The notes beneath the pieces are model-generated. The model saw only the letters and a program-made list of their open reading frames with translations, was not told where the DNA came from and ran no database searches. This document shows positions 11,097-22,494 of a stretch of DNA of 64,000 nucleotides, piece by piece. How positions within the stretch are numbered: the stretch's first letter is position 1; each line of letters starts with the position of its first letter. A program made the position numbers and the translations under genes. Source of the stretch: Camillea tinctor (lineage: Eukaryota; Ascomycota; Sordariomycetes; Xylariales; Xylariaceae); contig MU394056.1 in NCBI GenBank assembly GCA_022578605.1, forward strand, positions 372,001 to 436,000, written 5' to 3'.

Positions 11097-11829
11097 ATAA
11101 GAGGGTTTTCTTTCTTGTATTCTGCTGTTATATAGTATTCGGGTGATACCTATAAATAATAAAACAATAATTTGAGAAAAACATGTCTACTAAGAAAAAA
11201 GGGGGGGAAGTTGATGAATAAGAGAAGAAAAGGGGGAAGAAAGTGATAAGCTCATAAGGTGTGAGAACAAGTACCTAGTAAAATCACGTGCAGATAGCTC
11301 CCCGGTCCTTTCCTCTGCTTGAATGTATACAATGGACTTGCCCCTGATGGATGCATTATTATTAGTAATAATACATCTATACACTAGTGTAGGTGTATGC
11401 AAGGAATACCTAACCTAGGTACTATTGCTTAACTGATTATCTCGATATGCGGTTGCCTATTGGTAACTGTAGGGTAGGTACGTTACCTAATACCTTAGCA
11501 GCTTTAGGTAGTACTACATACAAATAAGGCTAACAGGCTTCAGAGGGCTAGGTAGCAGTTGACAACCAAAGAACAGGGAGCTTCCTTCTACAGCATCCAC
11601 ATTTTATTAGTTAGTACAGTTACGAAGTACCTAAAGGTTAACTAACCTAAACCTAGTTTTACCATCAAAACCGCTTTCTTCTCTCTCTCTCTTCTTTTCC
11701 CCCTCCATCGTCACCGTCTTCAACCTCTTTTGCCCCTCTTGAAACAAATTCATATTTCTGCGCCGGCCGCAACTCTACTCTTACCCCCTCCCATATCGAG
11801 ATCGGTATCAATACGTCTGCCCATTCACC
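11097..11829. other. Intergenic: RHS 3' UTR and GVP36 promoter
   Basis: AT-rich after the RHS stop; TACCTA/TAGGTA-type motifs are dense at ~11,400-11,640; then a pyrimidine-rich tract (~11,670-11,720, CTCTCTCT) typical of strong fungal promoters just before the start at 11,830. I see no gene. Confidence 0.6.
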
Positions 11830-13180
11830 ATGGACAACTTCAAGGCTTTCGGGAATAGCCTGAGGTACGTTGTATTATTATCGTGATGCTCTGTTGAATT
11901 GCCGCAAGCTTGACGTTGATTCTCATACCAAAAGCAGCAATCTCGGCTCCCAAATCACACCTTTCGCTACTCGCACGTTCCAGTATACCAAGGAGCAGCT
12001 TGGCCAGGTTGATGACAAGGTTTGTTTTGTTATTTTATTATTATTATTATTAGATCATATTTATACCATAATATAGAGAGCTACTCTGCTAACCGTGTTG
12101 GATATGTGTGTATAGACCCAACTACCACCCGATTACATCGATCTAGAGAAGCGCGTCGATGCTCTGAAGCAGGTCCACCAGAAGATGCTCGCAGTGACGT
12201 AAGTGCTTTTTTTTCTTACCATTTTCCTACATCGCTGACGTGTGTTTTGTTTTTCACTGCTGCACAGTTCTCAATACTCCAATGAGACCTACGACTACCC
12301 AGCCAACATTAAGGAGACATTCTCCGACCTTGGTCGTACCGTCAGCGAAAAGGTCCATCTTCTTTCAACTGCCACCACCCCCGCCGAAGCCCAAGCGGCC
12401 CTGACTGCCCCTCCTACCGCGAAGCCCCAGCCCAAGACCTTCAACCATGCTATTGCCCGTGCCAGCTTAGCCAGCTCCCAGCTCCTGCACCAGCAGCACA
12501 CCGGTGCTGGCGAGGATCCCCTTGCGACCGCCCTCGAGAAGTATGCGCTGGCTTCTGAGCGTGTCGGTGAGGCGAGACTGGCACAAGACGCACAGATCCA
12601 GAGCAGGTATCTGGCTGGCTGGAACACCACCTTGAACACCAACCTAATGTTCGCGACCCGTGCGCGCAAGAACGTCGAGAAGGCCCGCCTAACCCTGGAT
12701 TCGGTCAAGTCTCGGGCCAAGGGTACGACCTGGAAGATGGGTGCCATGTCTCCGCGCGACGAGCACGTGCCCTCCACCGACGAGCTGAGCCCCGAGGCCC
12801 AGGAAGAGATTGAGAAAGCCGAGGACGAGTTCGTCACCCAGACTGAGGAGGCCGTAGGTGTCATGAAGAACGTATGTTATGCATTCATCCACCATCAGCG
12901 TGTTGCTGCTTATGCCTAAATATATTATTGACGTGCTTATCTAGGTTTTGGACACCCCTGAGCCTCTTCGCAACCTCGCCGAGCTTATTGCTGCCCAGGT
13001 TGAGTACCACAAAAAGGCCTACGAGATCCTAAGCGAGCTTGCCCCTGTGATCGAGGGTCTCCAGGTTGAGCAGGAGGTCAGATAGACACCCCCGTCTTGG
13101 TTTATGGTCAAAGAAGCTGGCTGGCCGCTAACACGTCATTGCAGGCTAACTACCGCAAGAGCCGCGAGACCGCCTCCTAA
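11830..13180 (+). CDS. BAR-domain protein, Gvp36-like (Golgi/endosome membrane shaping)
   Basis: Six exons, 11830-11864, 11938-12019, 12116-12198, 12268-12871, 12945-13076 and 13145-13180, join in frame (323 aa). The exon 2 start could be three bases earlier. Family-typical segments are ITPFATRTFQYTKEQLGQ, PPDYIDLEKRVDALKQVHQ and SQYSNETYDYP, followed by long helices ending in EPLRNLAELIAAQVEYHKK. Fungal Gvp36/Hob-type BAR proteins form curved coiled-coil dimers that bind late-Golgi and endosomal membranes and support endocytosis and vacuole organisation. The length fits the family (~320 aa). A dense pyrimidine tract precedes the start. The family call is firm; the cellular role is by homology only. 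Confidence 0.9.
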
Positions 13181-14040
13181 ATGTTGAACACATTGGCTGG
13201 AACCACGCGCAGAGTGCACTGGGCGCTTTTATATTGACATAGATGGTCAACGCAATGCACTGCGACTCAGGACGACGAGCTTGTAGCTTGTCTCAATGAC
13301 TGACGAGAAGGGTGATGGATATGCCAGGACGTGTTTTCTTGAACCCTGGGTGGGCCAAACCCACACAGGTGCCAAGCCAAGTGCAAGTATAGAAGAGAGA
13401 GAGAGAGAGAGATCCCCCAAATGTTCTTTATAGTGGTTTGAGTGAACAGATTATGTTTCAGTTTCTACCAACCTGTTTCAGACAACTCTTTTTAAGGCAA
13501 TCAATTCGAGTTTGATTTTGTTGCCATCATCAGATTTACCCAATCCGTAGAACACTGGTATACTTACCTCTCCGAGCTCGGGCTAGGTAATAAGTATACT
13601 GCCGTAAATGGCACGCTTTCCACGTAGATCTTCGGTGGATTTCATGTCAATTGTCTAGAACCCCTGATATGTATGTACGATACGCAGGGCTATCAGTGCC
13701 ATCAGACCAAAGAGCTAACCACAAGTGTCATTATCTGTAGTTCTACCCATTCCTGATACGCATGGGCCTATGCTACGAATACCAGATAGATATCTTGTTC
13801 GACATTGCAGCGGTCTGCATGGGTCAGTTTCGGCCCCGCTGCATAAGTCCTACACATATCAAGGACTGCGGAAGCTCCCGGGCAGCACAAACCATAATGC
13901 ATGCTTCGCATAGCTATCTGTATAGAATATGCAGTTATATATAACCTATAAATATGGGAGGGGTGGTAGCCCCCCGAGATACAATGAGCTATTTAAAGTT
14001 CTTGCTTCTATCTCTTTAATAATCACCAAACGCAGGGATA
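13181..14040. other. Intergenic between GVP36 and the GMC oxidoreductase
   Basis: It contains an (AG)n microsatellite at ~13,394-13,412 in the likely 3' UTR of the BAR gene, and a TATTTAAAG TATA-like element near 13,990, about 50 nt before the next start codon. Short open frames at 13,725-13,944 show no family features. Confidence 0.6.
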
Positions 14041-16205
14041 ATGGGGATCTACACGACATTGCCGGAAAATATTCAGGAGGTTGATGTCATCATCGCCGGG
14101 GGTGAGTACGCTTTCAATAACATTTCGGTATACATAGTATACACATAAATTTCACGATAGTAAGCTAACCTGTTGATATTTGGCATATGTAGGGGGCACG
14201 GCTGGGTGTATCCTGACATCGAGGCTGGCGGATGCGGACCCGGGACTCTCGATCTTGCTCATCGAACACGGGCCCAACAATCAAGGGAACCCGTTGGTTT
14301 CCCACCCGCTCTTATGGCGTGCTAACCTGCAACCCGGGTCTGGAACGAATATGTATTATCAGGGGAAGCATGAAAGCCAGCTCGCAGATCGAGGCATTGC
14401 AGTGGCGGCCGGCGGAATTCTCGGCGGCGGCAGCTCCATCAATTTTTCTATATACGCGCGAGCTCAAGCTACCGACTACGATGCTTGGAATGTGAAGGGC
14501 TGGTCAGCAGATGATCTGCGGCCTTTCATGAACAAGGTAAGTTGAGAAAAAGAAACAGATCAGTACTTGCTACTGGGATTATATGTGTATTCGGAGCTTA
14601 TTATTCCTATGTGGGCTCACAGGCCGAGAAATATTATGGCGACGGAGACAAAGAAGACCACGGGTCAGATGGACCTATCCAGGTCTCTAGTGGCACTTAC
14701 CGCCATACAGAGATGGAAAAGAGCTTCATATCCGCGATGAATCAAGTAGGCTATCCCGAGATAAGAGATCTACATAACCTCCGCGATAACAATGGCGTGT
14801 CACACTCGCTGAAATATGTGTCAATTGACGGTAAACGGCAAGATGCTGCTCATGCCTATTTGCACCCGAAACTCCAAGATGGCCAACACGAAAACCTACA
14901 CGTACTTGTGGAGTCGCAAGTAGTCAAGGTTCTGTTCAGCAAAGAGGGCAAGAGAGCTACCGGAGTCGAGTACAGAACCAATCCCGCCTTTCGGAAAGAC
15001 GCGAAACAGAATGGCACACGCGAAGTCAAAGCCAGGAAGCTTGTCATTCTGTGCTGTGGTACTCTTGGAAACCCAGGAATCCTCGAACGATCTGGAGTCG
15101 GCGATCCTGAGATCCTGCGGAAAGCGGGAGTTCCAATCGTGGCAGACGTTCCTGGGGTAGGTCAGGAATACCAAGATCATCAGGTACTCGCCTACCACTA
15201 CAAATCAAGCGTCCCGCAGGAAGGAACCAGCGATCTCCCTTTTCTCGACCCTCCAGCCAGTATTGAGCGTCTTCTTGCGAGCAACGATAACAAGATTCTG
15301 GGCTGGAATGGTTTCGATGCGTCGGGCAAGCTCCGGCCGTCCGAGGCGGAAGTTGATGCTCTCGGGCCGGACTTCCGGAGGGCCTGGGACAGGGACTACA
15401 AGGCTGTGCCCAGCAAGCCGCTGGCAGCTATAATGCTGCTTTCGGGGTAAGTAGTCCAAAACCTAACCCCCCTTGCTAAGTTATCATGAATAGGATGGCT
15501 CCAGTACTAAACCAAGTAATCTCACTGTCGCTACAGTTACTTCGGCGACCCAAGAACAGTCCCCCAGGGGTCATACACCTGTCTAGGTCTCTACAACGCG
15601 TACCCCTATTCCAGGGGCCACGTGGTAAGTCGCAAGCCGCTGCATACCTACCTCCTCCTCCTCCTCCTTCTTCCAAGCCCACCTCCCCTCGCCCCCTACA
15701 ACCAAATACTCACACACTGCGTCCTACCACCTAGCACATCACGGGCCCCGACCCCGACGACCCGCTCGACTTCCAGACCGGGTTCCTCGCCGACGCGCAC
15801 GCGCTCGACCTCAAGATCCACACGTGGGCGTACAAGAAGCAGCGCGAAGCAGCGCGGCGCATGGCCACGTACCGCGGCGAGCTGGTGGGGCACCACCCGG
15901 CCGTGGCCGCCGCCCCCGCCCCCGACGACCGGAGCGCGATCGCGTACACGGCGGACGACGACGCGGCGATCGCGGCGTGGGTGCGCGAGAACGTGACGAC
16001 GTGCTGGCACGGGCTGGGCACGTGCAAGATCGGGGCGGTGGTCGACGAGCGGCTGGACGTGTACGGCGTGCGGGGCCTGAAGGTGGCGGATCTGAGTGTT
16101 GCGCCGGGCAACGTGGCGGCCAACACGAATAACACGGCTTTGGCGATTGGGGAGAGGGCGGCGGATATTGTGGTGCGGGAGCTGGGGATGGGTGCGCAGG
16201 GGTAG
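14041..16205 (+). CDS. GMC oxidoreductase, alcohol-oxidase-like (FAD)
   Basis: Five exons, 14041-14101, 14193-14536, 14623-15446, 15537-15624 and 15735-16205, join in frame (595 aa). The N-terminus carries the FAD dinucleotide-binding loop (DVIIAGGGTAGC), followed by GGGSSINFSIYARAQATDYD, the GMC signature 1 region. The C-terminal catalytic block is TCWHGLGTCKIG with His ~531, and the second site reads AANTNNTAL with Asn ~569. A His-Asn pair is typical of the methanol/short-chain alcohol oxidase branch rather than His-His glucose oxidases. VADLSVAPGNVAANTNN also matches that branch. These enzymes oxidise an alcohol to an aldehyde with release of H2O2. No signal peptide is seen and the last residues are not a clear peroxisomal SKL-type signal. 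The substrate is unknown. The last exon is much more GC-rich than the others. Confidence 0.88.
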
Positions 16206-16875
16206 GGTAGAGGTATAGGGAGTAGGCTAGAGAGTAGGGAGGGAATAGGTAGAAGTACTGATGTCCATTCTTATAGACTTTGGGTTTGCAAATAAGACAA
16301 ACCCTGCTCATCTATGCAGAAATATTGTAGGTATATCAATGTTACCTAACTTGTAGGTGACCAAGTATTAGATACCTAGGTAGGTACTTTTTACTTTTGA
16401 ACCTACCGTGATGAGTGCGAGATACCCCAGCAAATATGGCCACCTTCCGTAGAGAACGTATCATATATACGTCTATGTACTTGACAAGTACTAAGCAGTA
16501 GAGTATAGACCGTACCCAAGCTGTATCTTAACTTGTAAGTACATGACCATAGCCTATAGGGTTATCATAGTATACAGTAAAAGGACGTTTATAATTGGCT
16601 CAATTGACAGCTAGATCCCCCCTCCCCCCACCTCCGCACGTGATTCTAAGCTCTGACGTCTCTCACCCAAGCTTTTCTATTTCAATCCAATCGATTAGAA
16701 CTCTCTTATTATTCTTATCATTACCTAAACGTCCCAACGGCCTAAAAGACGATTGAATCCGATTTCCCTCCTCCACTTCCAAGCCACCACCATCAATTGA
16801 ATCCCTCCATCGCCACCAGAAAATAAATACAAACAAAATATAAAATAAAATAAAAAACAAAACAAAGACGCCACG
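16206..16875. other. Intergenic with TAGGTA-type motifs
   Basis: Dense ACCTAGGTAGGTAC-like words at ~16,330-16,400, then AT-rich sequence and a run of AAAATAAAATAAAA just before the next start codon. No gene is seen. Confidence 0.6.
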
Positions 16876-17785
16876 ATGAGAGGCACCCACCGACTCCTCG
16901 CGAGCGTCAAGCCACGCTACTTCCAACCCGGCAACCCCACCGGCCTCACGGGGCTCCTCACGCACAGCTCGCCCCGCAGCACGCTGCTGTACCTGTACAC
17001 GGAGACGCTCGAGCGGCTGAAGCCGATCCCGTCCACGTCGCTGTACCGGCAATCGATCGAAGCGCAGACGCGGCACCGGCTGGCCATCGTGGAGGCCGCG
17101 GAGCCGCCGGGGCACCAGGAGTGGCGGGCGCGCATCGCCCAGTTCGCGGCCGCCGACCCGAGCGCCCTGCGGCGCCAGTTCGGCGACGACCTGCGCTACT
17201 ACCGGCAGGAGGGCGGCCGCAGCTTCGTCGAGCGCTCGGACTGGCGCCTCGAGGACGCCGACCCGCGCACCCTGGAGTGGGACGGCGAGGTCCAGGGCTT
17301 TGCCGGCGACGAGGGCTTGCGCGGCGAGGACGAGAGGGCCACGAGCCCCCTCGCCGAGGTCCCGCAGACGAGGCGCGCGAGGGGAGACGCCCCGAAGGAT
17401 AAGGTGTGGGAGACGGAGCCGCAGTTGACTGCCGACCAGTAGGTCTTTCTTTTTTTTTTTTTTTTGGTGGCTTCTTGTCATAAGGAACCCCCTTTTATGA
17501 GTAGGCTGACGCTAGAGACAGGATCGAGGAGATCGAGAACAAGATCGGGGGAGGCTTGATAGAAGAGGTGATCCAAATGGCCGAGAGCGAACTGAAGCTT
17601 GTAGATATCATGCGGGAGTACGAAGTGTAAGTTTTCTCATTAGTTCTTTGGGGGGGGGGGGGGGAGGGGGTGTATCCTCTTCATGACTGTCTTATCATGG
17701 TTCAGAACTGATTATTCGCAGATGGAAGCCTTTGGAGGAGAAGCCGGCCGAGGGCCAATGGTCGTACTTTGAGCGAAGCTCGTAA
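16876..17785 (+). CDS. NADH:ubiquinone oxidoreductase NDUFA5 / 29.9 kDa subunit (complex I)
   Basis: Three exons, 16876-17438, 17522-17626 and 17722-17785, join in frame (243 aa). The first donor is GTAGGT inside CAG, so Gln is restored across the junction (LTADQ-IEEIENKIGGG). Family-typical segments are RYFQPGNPTGLTGLLTHSSP near the N-terminus, STLLYLYTETLERLK, SLYRQSIEAQTRHRL, and the C-terminal GLIEEVIQMAESELKLV and GQWSYFERSS. The protein is an accessory subunit in the peripheral arm of mitochondrial complex I; the basic, Arg/Ser-rich start fits import. Exon 1 is strongly GC-rich, and the second intron contains a run of 15 G at 17,650-17,664. Length agrees with fungal orthologues as I recall them. 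Confidence 0.92.
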
Positions 17786-19090
17786 TATGTGATGTCCATT
17801 GCGGAACCCTTCGTGGTCATTACTTTAAAATCACCACTTGAACGTGTAAGCTTTAGGTCATCGTGATCTAGAGCATGTCTTTTGATCTTGGCAAAGGGTA
17901 GGAGAAAAAAGAAGAAGAAAACTAAAAAGCTGAAACGCAATAGTATCATCAGTATAAGAAATGCATTTTGTACATCCGCCGTAGTGGCGAAAATAATCCC
18001 TTTATCTTGTCCTTTCTCTCCGCTTTCCTTCTACCGGTGCCATTGGAAATATTCTTCGTGCTACCACTATGGCGAGGTGCGAATAAAACCCATCGCCCTC
18101 GCTTCTAACTTTGCAAATCCTGCTTTGTCTGTTGTTCAATTGATGGCGGGTTGAATATAGGTAACTAGTCTAGGTTAGCCGCTAACTGCGTATCAAATAT
18201 TCGTACCAGGAAGCGCGTACTTATGTTGTCTTGCTCTGGATTCCTACATGTCCCCGGCCCTTTTTCAACCCTGATGATATGAAATTAGCCTCACCAATGT
18301 GTTCAATAAGCCCTAGTAAATTCCCAGACGGATGAGTTACTGTGGCGAGATATCTAATAAAGCAGAGATCCGAGAATGCCGTAATATATTGAGAGATCAA
18401 GACAGTCATAAATTCTATCAACTTCGTGTATTTCATTTACAGGTCGTGAGGGAGATTGACAGTTCTAATATTGTGATATTTGCTTGTTTTAATGAGATCG
18501 CTATGTCGCTGCAGGACGAAACGTTTCCTTGAATATCTTGGATATCTCACGGGTTCACTTACTGAATTATATATCCCACTGTCTTTATAAGTGTTTAATT
18601 ATTGACACATAAATCACCTATTGACGATATTGTTGTCAGAATTTATTTAAGTTGTTGGTACCTACATTGATTGATACCTATAAATTATCATCACCTAGGT
18701 AACCTACTTACAGTGAGTGCCAGAAAAGGGGGGTTCTCCTCTGAAGGGTTATAGAGGATGAGTTTAGGTGGGAACAGCGCTAATGCCACAGCGGCTCGGG
18801 CCGCGTTTGCCACATCTCAAAGAATTTATTTCCTGCCAAGTCCTAGGGGCTGGTGCGTACTTCTATACTTAACCACTTACAACTTACAACTCCTTTAACT
18901 TATAGTATCTACCTAGTACATACCTAACTACGGAGTGTGTTGATATACCTCTGCACAAGAAAGTTATGAACTGTGGTGCAGTTTAACTAGGTACGCATAG
19001 CTCCAAATTAAATCTACTTATGTACTTACTGCGCTAATCATTTATTCGACAGTTATATTCTGTTTACATGGTATAAGATATCTCTATACC
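17786..19090. other. Intergenic, no gene seen
   Basis: 1.3 kb of AT-rich sequence with only short frames. ACCTACTTA / CCTAGGTAACC words cluster at ~18,660-18,710 and ~18,900-18,940, including a TACGGAGTGTG copy near 18,935. Confidence 0.55.
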
Positions 19091-20377
19091 ATGGGGGGCC
19101 CATTTGCTCTTTCTGTGCCCGGCTACAAGCTAGGAGTGCACCCACACAAGCATAGGAGGCTCGACGAGGAGCAACGAGCATCGAGGTCTCCATCTCCCTC
19201 TACCTCTCTGCCCGATGCATCATCCTCGTACCTCCCATCAGACTCAATAAATCCATTGAGTCACACACCAGATACTCTCCGCCAGTTTGCCGTAGCCGGA
19301 CTCTCACCCGAAGAGGAGCTCCCATCCAAGCTCTACCCTTCATTTCCGCACCGGCCCCTCCCTCCCGAGTACCCCTCCGGCAGCCGGAAGAAGAGGCCCA
19401 GGAAAACCACCACCCTGCCAGGCACGGCCAGCGCCGGCGAAAGCGGGACCGAAACCGCAGCAAGCACCAACCGGCAAGACGCCACCGTGCGGCAGCACTC
19501 CGCACGCCTCAAGCACCTCAACACCCTGACCGCCATCATGCACCACAGTCTGCACTCCGGGGACATCCCGCGCGCCAAGCGCGCCCTCGGGCTGCTAGTC
19601 CAGACCAAGGAGATCGACATGCGGCTGCACAACCTGTGGGCGGTGGGGTCCGAGATCCTGATGCGCAGCGGGGGCTCGGCCTCCCCGGCCGGCAGCAACG
19701 CGGACGACGACGCTGTGCTGCCGCGGTGGGGCACGGCGGCGGCGGTGGCGCAAGTGCGGGGGTACTTGGAGGCGCTGATCCAGCAGCACCCGCACGACGC
19801 GCAGCGGCCGCGTGTCACGAGCGCGGTGGACTTCTGGCCCGCGCTGCTGGGCATCGAGGCGTACAGCCTGGGCGCGGAGCTGCAGGGGGCGCTGTACCGG
19901 CTGGACGTGCGCGGGGACGCCGGCTCGGACGAGGAGGAGGAGGAGGAGTCCCGGCTCGCGGCGCACTGGGCCGCGAAGGACGCGGTGCGCGCGCAGACGC
20001 AAGCCGCGGCGCGGGCGCTCGCCGCGCGCATGGACCAGGTGCTGGAGGGCGCGCCGTACGCGACGCACGGGGAGATGCTGCGGCTGCGGGGGCAGGTGGG
20101 GCTGTTTATCGCGGACTTGTATCTGCCGGCGCGGGTGGTGGAGACGGGCGATGCGGTGATAGTGGAGCGGATGGGGGTGCTGTCGCTGCGGGACGGGAGG
20201 GCGGCAGAAGAAGAAGAAGAAGACGAGGAGGAGGAGGAGCGCTTGGCGCTGAGGAAGAGGCGGGAGGAGCAGGAGAAGGCGCGGGTTTACTTCCAGCGGA
20301 TAGTGGATGGTGGGGGGCAGGTGGATGGCTGGATACGGAGGTTTATGGATAGCTTGGAGGAGGAGCATGAGGATTGA
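19091..20377 (+). CDS. Rrn11-like RNA polymerase I transcription initiation factor subunit
   Basis: A single open frame of 428 codons from ATG to TGA. The first ~130 residues are Pro/Ser-rich and disordered. From ~140 a helical region opens with ARLKHLNTLTAIMHHSLHSG, DIPRAKRALGLLVQTKEID and RLHNLWAVGSEILMRSGG, a TPR-like array I associate with fungal Rrn11 of the Pol I core factor, which recruits Pol I to rDNA promoters in the nucleolus. Acidic runs (EEEEEE and EEEEEDEEEEE) interrupt the second half. Length and domain order fit Pezizomycotina homologues, but yeast Rrn11 is only distantly similar. Alternative: another TPR-like nuclear protein. Confidence 0.65.
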   Translation: MGGPFALSVPGYKLGVHPHKHRRLDEEQRASRSPSPSTSLPDASSSYLPSDSINPLSHTPDTLRQFAVAGLSPEEELPSKLYPSFPHRPLPPEYPSGSRKKRPRKTTTLPGTASAGESGTETAASTNRQDATVRQHSARLKHLNTLTAIMHHSLHSGDIPRAKRALGLLVQTKEIDMRLHNLWAVGSEILMRSGGSASPAGSNADDDAVLPRWGTAAAVAQVRGYLEALIQQHPHDAQRPRVTSAVDFWPALLGIEAYSLGAELQGALYRLDVRGDAGSDEEEEEESRLAAHWAAKDAVRAQTQAAARALAARMDQVLEGAPYATHGEMLRLRGQVGLFIADLYLPARVVETGDAVIVERMGVLSLRDGRAAEEEEEDEEEEERLALRKRREEQEKARVYFQRIVDGGGQVDGWIRRFMDSLEEEHED

Positions 20378-21184
20378 CGTGGGTAGTTTGGCGGTAGAGG
20401 TTGGCTTTTAGGGTTTTTATACGACTAGTCAGTTGCATCGTTCTCTCAGGTTGGGTCATGTATTCATCTAATGTTTTTGCAACCAAGGGGAAAGGAAAAG
20501 GCAGGGATGGAAAAGTATCTTCGTTGGGTGTTTCGTTTGCGAAAGGGGATAACCTATAGAATACAGGGTATAGTTATTGAGGGGCGACAAGATATTTCTT
20601 TATCTCAGGGTTGATACCATCCACATAGGTTACCGCTATCTGAATTTAATAATGATATCGTTATGGTCCCAGGAGAAGATTAGTGGAACTTCTTCTCCCT
20701 AAACCCCTTTATTGCTTCATTCCTCCTCCAGGAAGGAGGACAGGGGGAAGAACATATAAGCACAAAAAATTTAGTCGGGACAAAACAAGATCTTTTTAAA
20801 ACTACAGGCCGTTCAAAAAGGAGTCATGCTGTAGTTATTTTAACCCATGCTCTTCCCCAAGAACATGTTATACTCGTCTGTTTTTCTTCATTTTTCTTTC
20901 CCTTTTTCCCCTCTGTGGTTTCGAAGAAAAGGCACTACCATAAGTTACAATACCTCCACTCGCGGGGGGTTAGTGATATGCGAGCAAAAAAAGAGAATCT
21001 CAACCGAACCGAACGACACATAACTCCTGAATCCCCACCGATACTCTCTTACACGCAAAGAAACAGATGCTTTTCTTCTTCTCCCTCTCTTACCCCTTCT
21101 TTCCACAGCTAGTACTCCCGGCCCTTGTTTTCCTCGTTTCCATCTCCCGGGATAAGAAAATAGTTAGAAGCAGGCAGCAAAAAC
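20378..21184. other. Intergenic, convergent 3' ends
   Basis: Lies between a plus-strand and a minus-strand gene, so it carries two 3' UTRs. A/T and pyrimidine-rich tracts are present; no supported ORF. Confidence 0.6.
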
Positions 21185-22494
21185 TTAGCTGATAAAGCAG
21201 AGACACCCGAGGCCAAGGTAAAATATGAAGAGCGGGTACACAGCGATACCGACCCTGTTCTTGACGACACCACTGCCGCCCAAGATACTGACGCCAGCAG
21301 CGAGAGACCAGGCGATGAGGAAGAGGTAGACAGGGATGCGAGGGATCGTGGGCAGGCCCAAGGCCGACATGAGAGACGCGATGACGAGGGGGAAGAGTGT
21401 GTAGCCGATAATGCAGACACTTTGGGCGAAGGAGCTATATGTTTTCACACACACATGGTTTAGCTAACTGGATCCCTTATTCATATGGATAGAGATCGCC
21501 TCTTCGGGAAAGCAACCCCAACCTCATCCCCACTGCCTCTGCCCTACCTAAAGGGAGTGTGTGGGGATGTCGGCAGAAGGAACTAAGAAAAAAGGGGGGA
21601 AGGGGAGCGAGGGGTCTTGGAGGGGCAAAAGAGGATAATGAAGAAATATAAAAAAAAGTAACTTACACGTTCCCGCCGAGAAGCTTAATCTGCAGGGTCA
21701 CGACAGCCTCACCGATCCAGACGATAGCAAAGACGCCGCTGAAGACGACATCCTTCTGGTCGTCCTTAGCGCGGAAGCTCAGCAGCAGGGCGAGCAGGAG
21801 GCAGAAGATGAGGGGGCCCCACATGTCCCAGTCGCGCAGGCCGGGGGACATGTTGTTCTGGTTGAGGAGGGACTCGGGGTCCATGACGCGGCCGGCGAGG
21901 GACTGGAGCTCCTCGCGGGCGCCCTGGAGGCCGGCGCCGCGCAGGTTGGCGTAGGCGCCGCGCAGGCCGCCCTCGCGGCTCTCGAACATGGTGCCGCCCA
22001 GCAGGTAGCGCGGCCACAGCACCTCGCGCATCTTGCACCACACGGCGATCAGGTCGCGCCGCAGCGTCTCCCACACCGACTCGTCGATGGTGTTCTGCGG
22101 CGCGCGCCGGTCCTCCCCCGGGATCCGCGACGTCAGGTACCCCTCGTCGAGGGGCCGCGACGACGACCCCGAGCCGATGGCGCCGGTTAGGGGTTCGCGC
22201 TGCGACTGCGCCGTCGATATCGGGTCGTCGAAGTCGTTGAGGTCGGCTGGATTCGGGGGAATGCGATGTCAGTATGGATAATTAGATAGGTTAAGGGAAG
22301 AGTGATGAGGATTAGGGCAAAAGGAGGGGGGGATCGCTAAGTGGAGGCTAAAGAGTGAAGACACAAAGGGGGGTGGATTGTGGTGTAGGGAGGGAAGAAG
22401 TATAAGATAAGGTCTATAGCTTACCATCATCTGGGTCTATGAGGTCATCGTCATCTATTTCTGGTTCGTTGTAGTGGTGACTGGAAGAGGCCAT
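21185..22494 (-). CDS. Yip1-domain Golgi membrane protein, Yip4/YIPF6-like
   Basis: Three exons, 22494-22425, 22246-21667 and 21434-21185, join in frame (299 aa). The N-terminal ~90 residues are acidic and soluble (EPEIDDDDLIDPDD). The family segment VWETLRRDLIAVWCKMREVLWP precedes the membrane part, where five hydrophobic spans are visible (e.g. DMWGPLIFCLLLALLLSF, VVFSGVFAIVWIGEAVVTL, SVCIIGYTLFPLVIASLM, VYLFLIAWSLAAGVSIL and YPLFIFYLGLGCLCF). Yip1-family proteins bind prenylated Rab GTPases and help ER-Golgi vesicle traffic. The SVCIIGYTLFP segment, present after the third exon join, is typical of the YIPF6/Yip4 branch. Confidence 0.9.

Noticed and set aside
11097..11829. Immunity gene for the RHS protein directly downstream
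   Set aside because: No ORF with coding character is present between the RHS stop and the BAR-domain gene.
19333..20368. Long minus-strand frames opposite the Rrn11-like gene
   Set aside because: Low-complexity shadows of a GC-rich coding exon.
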